A stretch of DNA of 64,000 nucleotides from Staphylotrichum longicolle. Its lineage: Eukaryota; Ascomycota; Sordariomycetes; Sordariales; Chaetomiaceae. This document shows positions 54,663-64,000 of this stretch, one piece after another; within the stretch, counting starts at the first letter, position 1, and each line of letters opens with the position of its first letter. Under the pieces are notes generated by a model. It was not told the DNA's origin. It did no database searches and saw only the letters and a list, made by a program, of their open reading frames with translations. Made by a program: the position numbers and the translations under genes. The stretch covers positions 2,294,001 through 2,358,000 of the forward strand of contig JAHCVI010000004.1 of assembly GCA_019096155.1 (NCBI GenBank), given 5' to 3'.

Positions 54663-56121
54663 TTACACTGAGACGACGGACTGTAGTCTCTGGATCCTTC
54701 TGATGGCATCCTCTCTCGCCTCAGTTACAATCTCCCCCGCTGGACGTATCTCCCTTACCAAGCCTACGCCAGTACCCCTAAGAAGTAGTTAGCGCAGATA
54801 CGAGATATGGTTTAGAGATGTACTCACGCCCAGGTGATCTTCCGCGACGTGTCGCCAGCCTGGTCCGCCTCCTTGAACAGACGTATGTTCTCCTCCAGCG
54901 GCATCCCCGCGAGGTGGTCTTTCCAGGATTTTCCGATCAAGCCCCGCCCGTCGTAGATGTCGGGCCAGATGGCAGTGCTCTGTATGTCGTCGAGCACAGG
55001 GGTCCTAGCAATATGCAGGTGTCAGCCATCAACACTCCACGGGCAGACAAGACTCGGCGGTTCTGACTTGACAGTCGACGGCCCGCCATCGGTCGTCTCG
55101 AGGATGAGCTTCTTCCTAAAGTCAGGTGTCCAAGCCTCCTCAGCGGCGATGAACTGCCCCCAAGTCAGCACCACTTCTCTCAACAAGACCATTCCCAAGA
55201 AAACCCACCCTCGTCCCCATCACCACGGCTTCCGCCCCTGCATCCACCATGTCAGCATCACCCCAGATAACAAACCCAGCCGAAACCAACTCACCAAGCG
55301 CCAACGCCGCCGCCACCCCCCTCCCATCCACAACCCCCCCCCAGCAACCACCACCACCCCCCTCCCCGCAAACTCCCGCTCCACCATATCCCCCACCTCC
55401 GGCACGAGACTCACCACCCCGGCGCCCCCCGTCCCCACCGCAAACTGATGCCCGCCCGCGTCCGCCCCCTGCACCACCAGCACGTCCGCCCCGTCCTCCA
55501 CCGCCCCGCGCGCCGCCGCGACCGACCCGACCTGCACCATGACGACGAAACCCGCGCGCTTCAGTTCTCCCACGACGCGGCCCACCAAGCCGGAGGCCAG
55601 GTCCTCGGGCCGGGGCGCAAACAGCCAGACGGCGGCGGGGCGGTGGCGCCGCAGGAGGGGCAGGGCGGTGGAGAGGAAGTGCGCCGCGAAGGACGGGTGG
55701 CAGAGGATGAAGCCTACGCCGAGCGGGAGGAGGGTCCGTTCCGTGGGGGAGGCGGGGAGGGAGAGGAGGGCGCGGGCGGTGGTGAGTTCGGTGTCGAGGG
55801 CGGTTAGTTCTGACAGAAGGGGGTTGTTAGGTGAGGTTGGGTGTCGATGATGAAAAAGGGTTTGGGGTTTATTTTGACGTACGAGGGGAGTCGGGGGTGA
55901 AGTTGAAGCCGCCGGGTACGATTCCTGTTTTAGATTTGTTTTTGGTAAGTGACTAACTCGCTGAGGAGGAGGAAGAGTGAGATTGGGGAGGGAAGCCTAC
56001 CAATGCCGCCTGCTTTGGAGACGGCGGCGGCGAGGGTGCCGTTGGAGGTGCCCAGCATGGGAGCGCTGATGATTATGGGCTGTTGGGCGTGCGGGAACCA
56101 GGTGCTTAGTTTAGAAGCCAT
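54663..56121 (-). CDS. nitronate monooxygenase (2-nitropropane dioxygenase family), frame lesion in a G run
   Basis: Six exons (56121-56001, 55924-55883, 55809-55209, 55153-55068, 55004-54828, 54777-54663) would give about 380 aa. These flavin enzymes oxidise alkyl nitronates. Family blocks are PIIISAPMLGTSNGTLAAAV, VPGGFNFTPDSP, LGVGFILCHPSF, VVQGADAGGHQ, VDGRGVAAALALGE, MGTRFIAAEEAW and RLFKEADQAGD. Exon 3 changes frame between VVVVAGG and VDGRG at a run of nine G (plus-strand C run 55334-55342); seven G would give the family's AGGVVDGRG. The gene is coherent on both sides, so the lesion is either a homopolymer error or a recent indel. Donors are GTAGGC, GTACGT, GTGGGT, GTCAGA and GTGAGT. 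As written, the protein would truncate shortly after the run. Confidence 0.82.
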
Positions 56122-56868
56122 TTTAGAGGTGTGTTGATCTCATATGTCGAGAAAAGTGTTGATGTGAAAGTGTGGCTGGGGTATGCCGAATGTATGTGCG
56201 GTTGTGTGTGTAAGTTAGGTGCGTCAGTCTTGGTGTGTAAGTAACTGGTGGTGTGTCAGCGGTTCTCCATCATGGCCAAAGCTACAAGTAGCAGTTGGGT
56301 GACATGAGATGAGGGGGGCTTTTATATCCCCGCTTTCGTGACAAAGCACTGTGTATCGTAAGCAGTTCCATGAGCCCTCCCGCCCTCATCATGATCCCTG
56401 AACGTGGAGGATTTGTGCCTTTCCACCCTCACAATCGCAAACAGTCAACTGATGACATCCTACCATCGATGTCAACCTCTTGCCATATCTTGATACAGGG
56501 TTATACTTTGTATATGCTATCTTTCCGGCTACAGCTAAAATGCCATTCCATCCATGCTTGCTAGTCATGACTACCAGGTATCCTCCGCATCCTATTGCTA
56601 GGTCGCTCAATGCTGTCCGTCTTGCGCCTGCCCAATGCTCGTCACTACCCTCAACAGCCCACCGCGCCGGAGAGAGCTCCGTTCGGGGTCATCTAATGCA
56701 ATCATCATCCACCCCGTTCTCGGGTATCCATTTCGTGAGACAGGGTCCATCGACCGTTGAGACTGTCCCAGGCCCTTAGGCATGCAGATAGAAAAGAAGA
56801 AGAAAAAAATGAGGGAAAGGGAAAAGAGAAGGAAGAAAGAAGAAAGTGCCAAAAACTTATCTCACCCC
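56122..56868. other. intergenic region upstream of nitronate monooxygenase
   Basis: 747 bp containing the monooxygenase promoter and the SPX gene 3' UTR. The right end is A/G-rich (GAAGAAGAAAAAAATGAGG near 56800). No gene was recognised. Confidence 0.45.
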
Positions 56869-58605
56869 TCAAAGCCTTGCAGCATTCCCCATCACCAACA
56901 CCAACAACACCCCGTTTACCACGCACACCCCGGCAAACGCCGACCACACGGCCAACTTGCCCGCCACCCCGACCCGGTCCCGCCTGGCGCCGGCCATGCA
57001 CAACCCGGCGCACGCGGCGCCCAGGCTCGTCACGATGCCCACCGTCACCCCGGCGTCCACCTCGAGCCGCATCTTGTGCCGCCCCGTGGCGATCAGCAGC
57101 GCGGCGATGCCCGTCAGCACAAACGCCACGCCGAAGCAGGCCCCCGTGGCCCACCGCAGGGCGCGCTCCCGGGCCCGCGCGGCGCGCTGGTCCGTAATAC
57201 TGGGCAGCGTGTAATAGGTGCTGTACCCCTGGGCAGTGCCGGGGAGGTGCTGGTCGTCCGACGACGACGAGGTGTAGCCGCCGCGGCTGAAGGAGCCGGA
57301 GCCGCGACGGGAGTGGCGGTTGGAGGGGAAGCGCGAGGATGGGGAGGTGGCGGTGTGGGCGTCGGACTCGTCCAGGTCGGTCTCGGTGCCGGCCGCCGTG
57401 GTGTTGCTCGTGTAGGTGGCGCCGGGGGGCGTGGAGAAGTAGCTGAGCTCTGGCGGGGTGCGGGTTGCGCCGTAGGAAGAGGTGGAGGTGGGGCGACGGT
57501 GGTGGCCGTGGCTGTGGTGGTTGGGGAGGAGGGGGTCGCGTTCTGGGTTGGGCGGTTGGGAGGGGTTGTGGTGGGTGACCCAGGCGGAGAGTTTGTGGAT
57601 GGGCTTGGAGAAGAAGTGGCCGAGGGCTTTCATGCCGGGGATGCTCACGTCGGCGTTGGGGTCAATGTAGATGGCATACTCGTTGTCTGCGTTGCCATCG
57701 AAATCGCCCGCCTCGCTTCCGCATTCGTACTCGTTCCAGTACCTGACGGACGGCTGCGACTCGGTGGCGACGATTGTTTCACTGGGCGACACCTGCGAGC
57801 TCGGCGGACGAGGAGGGAGGGTCGTGGCATCTGGCACGGCAAAGCTGCCGGGGCCGGCGGCGGGCAGCGCGCTATGCAGCGTTTGGAGCAGGTCGTCGTG
57901 CTGGGTCTGAAGCTGGGAAAAGTCGCGCCGCGTGAAGCTCTTGGGCTGCGACAGGATGTTTTCCTTGAAGCGATGCCCCAGAGCCGAAGAGCCGGTCCAT
58001 TTCCTGTACTTCTTAAGGATCTTGCGGAATGCGACGACCTGTGCGTCGACGAAGCGCTGCAGGGACTTGATGTCGTCACCACATTTTAGCAGGATTTGCT
58101 CGTACTTGGCAAACCGCTGCCGCCGCTTGAGCGGCATGCGCTCCTGCCCCGACGTCGCGCACCGCAGGATCAGCCGGTGTATTTGGTTTGAGAGGGTTCT
58201 AAGACATGGCGTTAGTCAATTTGGCGATCGCCGTTGCCAATGCGAATTGGCGATCAATAAACGTACGCAGTCGCCGTGAGATCTCGTCGGCCTTGCTCGA
58301 GACGAACAGGCCGACACACGGTCATGTTGGCGGCACAGCTCCGAGTAGAAGTCATCCTCGAACTTGGTCAGCGCCGTGTTCGGGCGACCCGGGATGGCGA
58401 TCGCGGTGGCCTGGTCCTTGGTGGTGTGCGCCTTGATGTAGTGCTTGAGCGAGTTGTAGTCGATGTTATCTGCACGCAGCCAAACACACAGGGCGCATCG
58501 GCATCAGCAGGCGATCAATGCAGTCAGGTTCCTTGTGGAAGAGTTGCACTTACGGAGGCTCCATTGTGGTACCGACTCCCGCTCAAACTGCTCGCCGTAT
58601 TTCAT
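56869..58605 (-). CDS. SPX-domain vacuolar-type membrane protein (Vtc5-like), frame lesion in exon 2
   Basis: Exons 58605-58554, about 58469-58263, and 58198-56869 give about 528 aa if the frame is restored. SPX domains sense inositol pyrophosphates/phosphate; SPX plus three C-terminal membrane spans matches Vtc5-type partners of the polyphosphate polymerase. The start MKYGEQFERESVPQWSLHNI and YNSLKHYIK are classic SPX; KFEDDFYSELCRQHDRV, SKADEISRRL, RRQRFAKYEQILLKCGDDIK and YRKWTGSSALGHRFK continue it. Membrane spans fall near 424, 455 and 490. Between HDRV and LFVSSKADE the frame shifts: the sequence reads CGTGTGTCGG where CGTGTCGG would keep it. The donor of intron 2 is uncertain; GTTTAT at 58262 restores the downstream phase, while the better-looking GTACGT at 58266 does not. 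Confidence 0.75.
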
Positions 58606-61600
58606 TCCTCGCGCTGGCTTGTTGCACACTCACGGTTCGGTGCCGGCCCGAGGTGTTGCGAGCTGCGACAATGACGACAACGGCCCGGGGGGTGGGTACG
58701 GATTGGATGGTTGGTCGGGCAAAGGGCAGGCCACGGCAGGCAACGGACGAACAGTGCACGTTTCGTCTTGTTTCGACTGTGGATTGAAATGGGATGGCTT
58801 TGCCGCGGGATGGGGGAAGGTTTCGAAACAGACACAACAATGGGGGGAGAAGAACCTGGCAGAGAGAGTCTGAGTAATCTATAAACCAAGCTCTCGGCAG
58901 GAGGCGAGCATCGAGGTACTCTTTGTACGGTGTCATGGTGGACATGTACACTCTGGTGGGGCGGGTGGCTTGGGTGTGTTTTCTTGGACCGGTCCTTGCC
59001 CGTCACAGACTCACAGCCAGTTGGGCCCGCCTCGCCTCTGTGTGCTCTCGGCAGGCACTGCATGTGGGTGGGTGTCGGCCCTGTCGGGGGTGTGTGCAAA
59101 GTCCCCTGCAATCGGAACAGCTGGACCAGGCCCGTCGCAGGCCGCATCCTTGTTTCGATTGCAACCCCACCTCCAGGCCGCGGCTCGATCCCTGCCACCA
59201 CCTCTCAGAGCCTCCAGATATTGCACCCAGCTGCGGGCGCGATACCGGTAAAGCGCACCAGATGTGGACGTTCGTCCGTGATTCTATGGATGGGGTTGGT
59301 GCATCCATCAAAAGCTTGAGAGGATAAGGCTGCTTCGCTTCAGCGCCGAGAAGGAGATCGCTCGGGAGTCGGCAATTGCAGCCACTGGACCGTTTGAATC
59401 AGTGCTCTCCCAAACCACCTGACACTCTGACAGCCACTGGCCACTGGCAAGGCTGTCTTGTCTTCTAGAAAACCGTAATAGAGAATTGGAAAACCCCAAC
59501 CAATTGCCCGACCAACTGCCATCATGTGCTGCAACGGCGCAAATTGGGTGGTGTTGCCACTTCGACGGCATCTTGGGAGTTTATGGGTTGATGACGGCGC
59601 GGCTGTTTGCTTTCATGATTTCATCCAGGTGAGGCTTTCGGCCGCTGCATCGACCAACAAGCAAAATTCCAATCCGCCGAGTTGACGCGATACGTAACCG
59701 ATTGCCTCCCGCCATTTGTGCACGCACCCCGCACTGCAACCGTGGTTCGTTGCCGGTAGAGGCCATTCTTGCGAGCTATGGGCCGTTTCTCTCGAGATCG
59801 CCAGAGCGCTCAACCAAGCCCCCGAGAGAGTCTTGACGGCATCGCTTGCTGCCGGTTGCGTCGTTCAAGGTGAGGCGCCCGTGCCGCGCCGCGCTCCGCA
59901 ACACACGTGGGTGAAACAACGTCCCTGAGTGGCTACCACACTTAGCACACTCCCGCAAGGTACCCACCAGCCATGCATCGTCCTGCACCTCATGCATCAA
60001 CACCGCTGCATCCTGTCTTGACGTCCACGGCGGAAGAATGGGACAAAACTAGCTCGTTGCTCTTACCCGATGCCGGACAGCAAACTGACATCCCAGCAAC
60101 TATTGGACCGCATGCAGAGACGCCCCGTGGGCTCGCGGTTCGCGTATCCGACAGACAGCACGCACCCTTGCAACTCGCTCACCTTGCAGCTAACAGATGC
60201 AACGCCGAGCAGGGAGAGCCCTCGTACTTGAACACCTCGTAAGCCTTCACCACGGAAGCCACTCCGACGGCCCACGACGGTTACGGGCCCCAGAGCCTTC
60301 TCTTGCTCCCGCCAGACCCCGTATTTGCTGCCTCGTCGCTGGCTCGTTGCTGCCTCGCGGCAGCAGAGTCTTATCGTCCTGCATCCGTGGTTGGTTGGGG
60401 AACGTCTCTCTCGCTGTGTCCCGCCACTGCATGGAGACTCTAAATATGTTAGCTTGATGATCTGAGACCCGATAGGGCCCGTGTTCAGCCTGGCGCTCCT
60501 CCCTTTCTGCAGAGACCCGGGGGTGCCGTGGGGGAAACTGGACCCTGGATTTCTGACGGCAACTCCTCACGTGCGGCAAAGCCACATTGGGAATCGAAGC
60601 TGAAGAAGATCACTAGCACAGGCCCAATGACTCTGCCTCGTGACTTGCTGCATCTTGGGCCGAGTTGCCGCCCACGTTGCCGATAGACCTCGTTGTCTGC
60701 GGCGGCCGGTATCCTGGAGCACCGGCGATCGGCGTCCCTAACTCCCACTTGAGTAGACGGGGGCTGCGAGCCGCTTCTTCTTTCTCGGCGCAGGGCGTGT
60801 GAGATTGACTCTCGGCGGTTGGTGTGGGACCAAGGAGTGTCGTTGATTGCAAAGAGGCCCATGCCGAAGGGGGAAACCCCTCGCGTGATCGCTGGCCCCG
60901 AGGTTCCTCCCGCGGATTTTCTTCAAGACCAGGGGGGGATGAAGCCACCAAAACGGCAAAATGCAACCCCTACCCAGCCGTTGTTTTGTGTCAGGCCCAA
61001 TCAGCGCACCTCATCAGAACTAGTTTCTGCAGTGCCGCCGTCGCCGCCACCGCCCCTTGCTGCACTTGACTCTGGCCCTAACCATCCCAGACCCCCGAGC
61101 ATTCCAGAAAATGAACTGCTTGACGCAGGGTCCAGGCTAACTAGTCGTCCGCATAGTCGTCGGTGCCAGCGAGGCCCACGGAGAGGGGTACGCATCGAAG
61201 TCTCGCCGGGTGCTGGCTAAGGTGAAGCGCCGGGTTGGAGGCGGTGTGGACGCATGAGCAGCGGTACGCTGGTCTTCTGCCCAAGAGACAGAAGACAGTA
61301 GAAACGATGCCGTAATCCTGCAAAGACGCCCTTGACGGCATCCGGCGGTAGCAGTCTGGCTCTTGTTGCCGGTTTGGAAACAATCTCTGGACAGAGGCTG
61401 AACCATGAGATCCACTGAGGGGCTTGAGAGACCGGATGGCCGATTGTCTCGCTTCATTCTCATCTCTTGATCCTGAAGGCCACCCATGACTCTAATGTGA
61501 GAGACTGAGACACCACTTGAATCCTGGGAGAGAAGCTTGGGAGCTCACGGAGATGGCGGGGGAGGCAATCTGGGAGCACCTTGTGCAGCTTTCTTTTTTT

Positions 61601-62035
61601 TCCTTCGGGACATCCCGTACGTGGCGCAATCCGGTGGGTGGTAAGCAACATTGCACTTAAGAGCAGATAAATTCGCAAAGCAACACCAGCGAAGAACGAA
61701 ATGATGAGGGGAGAACTAGTGGCCAATGTTTACTTTCGCGTCATTGACGTTGAGCAAGCCAAGAGCCAAGAGCCAAGATCGCCGGCTGCCGTTGTGCGGG
61801 CGGGGACATGACAAGGCTCGGCAGGCTCTCTCTCACCGCTTTCCAGGTGCAAGACTGATTGGCCAATTCTGCCAATCGCAAGTGGGGGCTCAACGGCGAC
61901 CGTCCGAATTTTTTTGGCCGACAGTCCTGCGACGGGCAAAATCTGGTCTGCAGCCTGAGGTCCAGCTTGGGTCCAGCCTGCGTTTGTTTGGCGGTTGATT
62001 TGGACAGTCGCAGACGCATCACCAACCAGCCAAGC
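58606..62035. other. long divergent intergenic region (SPX / MPP10)
   Basis: 3.4 kb between divergent starts, the second-largest spacer in the window. It contains no recognised coding sequence; frames of 60-135 codons overlap in several frames. It could hold long leaders or non-coding RNA. Confidence 0.45.
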
Positions 62036-64000
62036 ATGGCGGGCGCGGGTAGCACAACCTCGTCTCTCACTTCCACATCGCACACTCTTTCGCACGCCCC
62101 AGCCATGGCCAACGCAATCGCTCAGCTCGAGAGCGGCTCGGCCCTCGCCGTCTTCCTCGACTCGACCTTCCCCTCCAACAGACACGCCTTCCTCCGTCCA
62201 TCGCCCCTCCTGCCGGCCGGGTCGCTCCAGCTGGCCAAGGAGACGCTCGATGCGCTGGCCGGGCAGGTCGCCGACCAGCAGCAGCAGAGGCTGCGCGATG
62301 CCGGCAAGAAACGGAAACGCGACGGCTCCCAGGGCAAGGCGGCCGTCTTGAAGATCAGGAGACTCCACGTGGACGGCTTCGAGACGGGCCAGGTCTGGCA
62401 GCAGGCCAAGAAGATCATTGCCAGCACATTGGATGAGTCCCGCCAAGTGCTCAGCGAGCTCGAGGAGAGCAACGAGGTCGAGCAGGACGGCACGGATGGT
62501 GCTGAAGATGCCAAGGCTATCGAGTTTGGAGAGGATGGATTCGAGGTGGGCTCTGAAGAGGATGAGTCTGCCAGCGACGGCGACACCGAGGAGTCCGATG
62601 AGGAAGGCGCCGGCCTAGACAATGAGGACGACGAAATGTTTGATCTCGAGGCGGAAGAGGGTGAAGATGATGAGGAGGAGGAAGATGGCGAGGATGAAGA
62701 TGCCGACGAAGAAGCCGAAGTAGAAGACGACGAGGAAGAGGGTGAAGGGGGCGACTATGATGATGAGCCCGAAGAAGAGTTTGTCGAGGATCCCAATGGC
62801 CTCAACGACGGCTTTTTCTCGATTGACGACTTCAACAAGCAGACGCAATGGTTCGAGGACCAGGATGCCCGCGCGGACCCCAACACGGATCAGTTCAGCG
62901 ACGATGAGTCGGTCGACTGGCATGGGGATCCTTTCTCAGCCAAGAAGCCGAGCAAGAAAGGGGGGGATGATGATGAAGAGGATGAGGAGTCGGAAATGGA
63001 TGTCGATGAGGATGACGAGGACGACGAGGCAGTTGCCGCGCTGAGCAAGAAGGATATGGATGATTTGGACGGAGACAGTGACGAGGAGGAGGGAGGGAAC
63101 CTGCAGGACGATCTCGACGATATGGGTCTCGACCTCACGGCCAACGACATTTACTACAAAGATTTCTTCGCTCCGCCGAGGCGGAAGAGGAAGCCGGGGA
63201 GCTTTAAACCGCGCGGTAATCTCCCTGAGCCGTCAAGGCCAGACGACGCCGACATGGAGAGGGCTGAAAATGACGTCCGTCGCGACCTCTTCGACGACCT
63301 GTCCGAGAGGTCCGACTCCGAGGATGCTTTATCCGATGTCTCGGCCGGCAACCCCAAGTCACGTCGCTCGGCCCACGAACGGAGGCAGGCCAAGGTCGCA
63401 GCTGAGATCCGCAAGCTCGAGGCGGAACTCGTCGCTAAGCGGGCCTGGACGCTCTCTGGCGAGGCTACCGCCGCAGCCCGCCCGTTGAACTCGCTGCTCG
63501 AAGAGGATCTGGACTTTGAGCACGTCGGGAAGCCCGTCCCTGTCATCACCGAGGACGTTTCCGAGTCTATCGAGGAGCTCATCAAGCGCCGCATTCTGGC
63601 AAATGAGTTCGACGAGGTGCTTCGCAGACGGCCAGACACGCTCGGCAACCCGAACGACGCGCGGCGCGGCCTGGTCGACGTCGATGACACCAAGGGTAAG
63701 CAGAGCTTGGCCGAGATCTACGAGGAGGAGCACGTCAAGAAGGCCAATCCGGACGCCTACGTCAGCGCCGCGGACGAGAAGGTCCGCCGTGACGAGGAAG
63801 AGATTAAGAATATGTGGAAAGAGATCAGCGCCAAGCTCGACGCGCTCAGCAGCTGGCACTACAAGCCCAAGCCTGCGGCGCCGACGCTCACAGTGGTTGC
63901 CGACGTGGCCACGGTGGCCATGGAGGATGCTCAGCCCACAACTGCCCAGGGCGTCGCCGGCGGCGAGAGCATGATTGCCCCGCAGGAGGTGTATGCACCG
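62036..64000 (+). CDS. MPP10: U3 snoRNP protein Mpp10 (partial, C-terminus beyond the window)
   Basis: The frame is open from 62036 to the right edge (655 codons without a stop). Mpp10 is a scaffold of the U3 snoRNP/SSU processome, which binds Imp3 and Imp4 in nucleolar pre-18S rRNA processing. The start is ATG 62036; a second in-frame ATG at 62105 gives a 23-residue shorter protein. The N-terminal block FLDSTFPSNRHAFLRPSPLL and the helix LDALAGQVADQQQQR are followed by KIRRLHVDGFETGQVWQQ. A very long Asp/Glu-rich region (about 140-360) surrounds DGFFSIDDFNKQTQWFEDQD, a strong Mpp10 signature. DIYYKDFFAPPRRKRKPGSF, DFEHVGKPVPVITEDVSES, IEELIKRRILANEFDEVLRR and SLAEIYEEEHVKKANPDAY follow in family order. 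No intron was seen. Confidence 0.95.
   Translation, partial: MAGAGSTTSSLTSTSHTLSHAPAMANAIAQLESGSALAVFLDSTFPSNRHAFLRPSPLLPAGSLQLAKETLDALAGQVADQQQQRLRDAGKKRKRDGSQGKAAVLKIRRLHVDGFETGQVWQQAKKIIASTLDESRQVLSELEESNEVEQDGTDGAEDAKAIEFGEDGFEVGSEEDESASDGDTEESDEEGAGLDNEDDEMFDLEAEEGEDDEEEEDGEDEDADEEAEVEDDEEEGEGGDYDDEPEEEFVEDPNGLNDGFFSIDDFNKQTQWFEDQDARADPNTDQFSDDESVDWHGDPFSAKKPSKKGGDDDEEDEESEMDVDEDDEDDEAVAALSKKDMDDLDGDSDEEEGGNLQDDLDDMGLDLTANDIYYKDFFAPPRRKRKPGSFKPRGNLPEPSRPDDADMERAENDVRRDLFDDLSERSDSEDALSDVSAGNPKSRRSAHERRQAKVAAEIRKLEAELVAKRAWTLSGEATAAARPLNSLLEEDLDFEHVGKPVPVITEDVSESIEELIKRRILANEFDEVLRRRPDTLGNPNDARRGLVDVDDTKGKQSLAEIYEEEHVKKANPDAYVSAADEKVRRDEEEIKNMWKEISAKLDALSSWHYKPKPAAPTLTVVADVATVAMEDAQPTTAQGVAGGESMIAPQEVYAP

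Noticed and set aside
1..64000. tRNA genes, rRNA, CRISPR arrays, intact transposons
   Set aside because: No B-box/cloverleaf candidate, rRNA core, regular short-repeat array or transposase motif was seen by eye; a covariance-model tRNA scan would be the decisive test for the first.

Overview
The window is a nuclear segment from a filamentous ascomycete, probably a Sordariomycete and perhaps close to the Sordariales/Chaetomiaceae; the genus cannot be fixed from sequence alone. Supporting signs are GC-rich genes about 3 kb apart on both strands, short introns (about 50-90 bp) with GTANGT-type donors and CTAAC/CTGAC branch sites, split mitochondrial and secretory housekeeping genes, and Pezizomycotina-type paralogues such as a Yck/CK-1b-like casein kinase. 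I saw no transposon, CRISPR array, rRNA or convincing tRNA.

Layout. 1-4.65 kb: no gene recognised. 4.66-7.96 kb: SWC4/DMAP1 (-) diverging from a p24-alpha cargo receptor (+). 9.47-19.06 kb: casein kinase I (-), a 3.7-kb spacer, then nucleoporin Nup133 (-). 20.0-25.4 kb: an AFG1-like AAA+ ATPase (+, frame broken once), a GT90 glycosyltransferase (+), and a TRAPPC2L/Tca17-like TRAPP subunit (-) whose stop lies 10 bp from the GT90 stop. 25.9-31.1 kb: mitochondrial malonyl-CoA:ACP transacylase MCT1 (-), exosome RRP4 (+), fatty aldehyde dehydrogenase HFD1 (-). 32.6-39.3 kb: mitoribosomal mS35/Rsm24 (-), ALG13 (+) followed in frame by a tandem-repeat extension behind a UAG, and AIP1 (-). 39.9-44.9 kb: an uncharacterised protein (-), a repeat-bearing spacer, and a CocE/NonD-type hydrolase (+). 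46.2-54.6 kb: a PABPN1/Pab2-like RNA-binding protein, the NEDD4-family ligase Rsp5/HulA and an amidohydrolase, all (+). 54.7-58.6 kb: a nitronate monooxygenase (-) and an SPX membrane protein (-), both with a frame lesion. 62.0-64.0 kb: MPP10 (+), running off the right edge.

The genes are not a pathway cluster; they are typical dispersed housekeeping genes for chromatin, nuclear pore, RNA processing, ER/Golgi traffic, N-glycosylation, mitochondria and ubiquitin. The most unusual locus is ALG13. Its normal C-terminus is followed in the same frame by about 400 open codons carrying nine to ten degenerate 36-38-residue Asn-Gly-His-rich/acidic repeats, separated from the enzyme only by one UAG. 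Three other genes (AFG1-like, nitronate monooxygenase, SPX protein) each carry one small indel that breaks an otherwise family-conserved frame, so base-level assembly errors must be excluded before any biological reading.

Exon boundaries were placed by hand from splice motifs and family protein continuity and have not been tested against transcripts.
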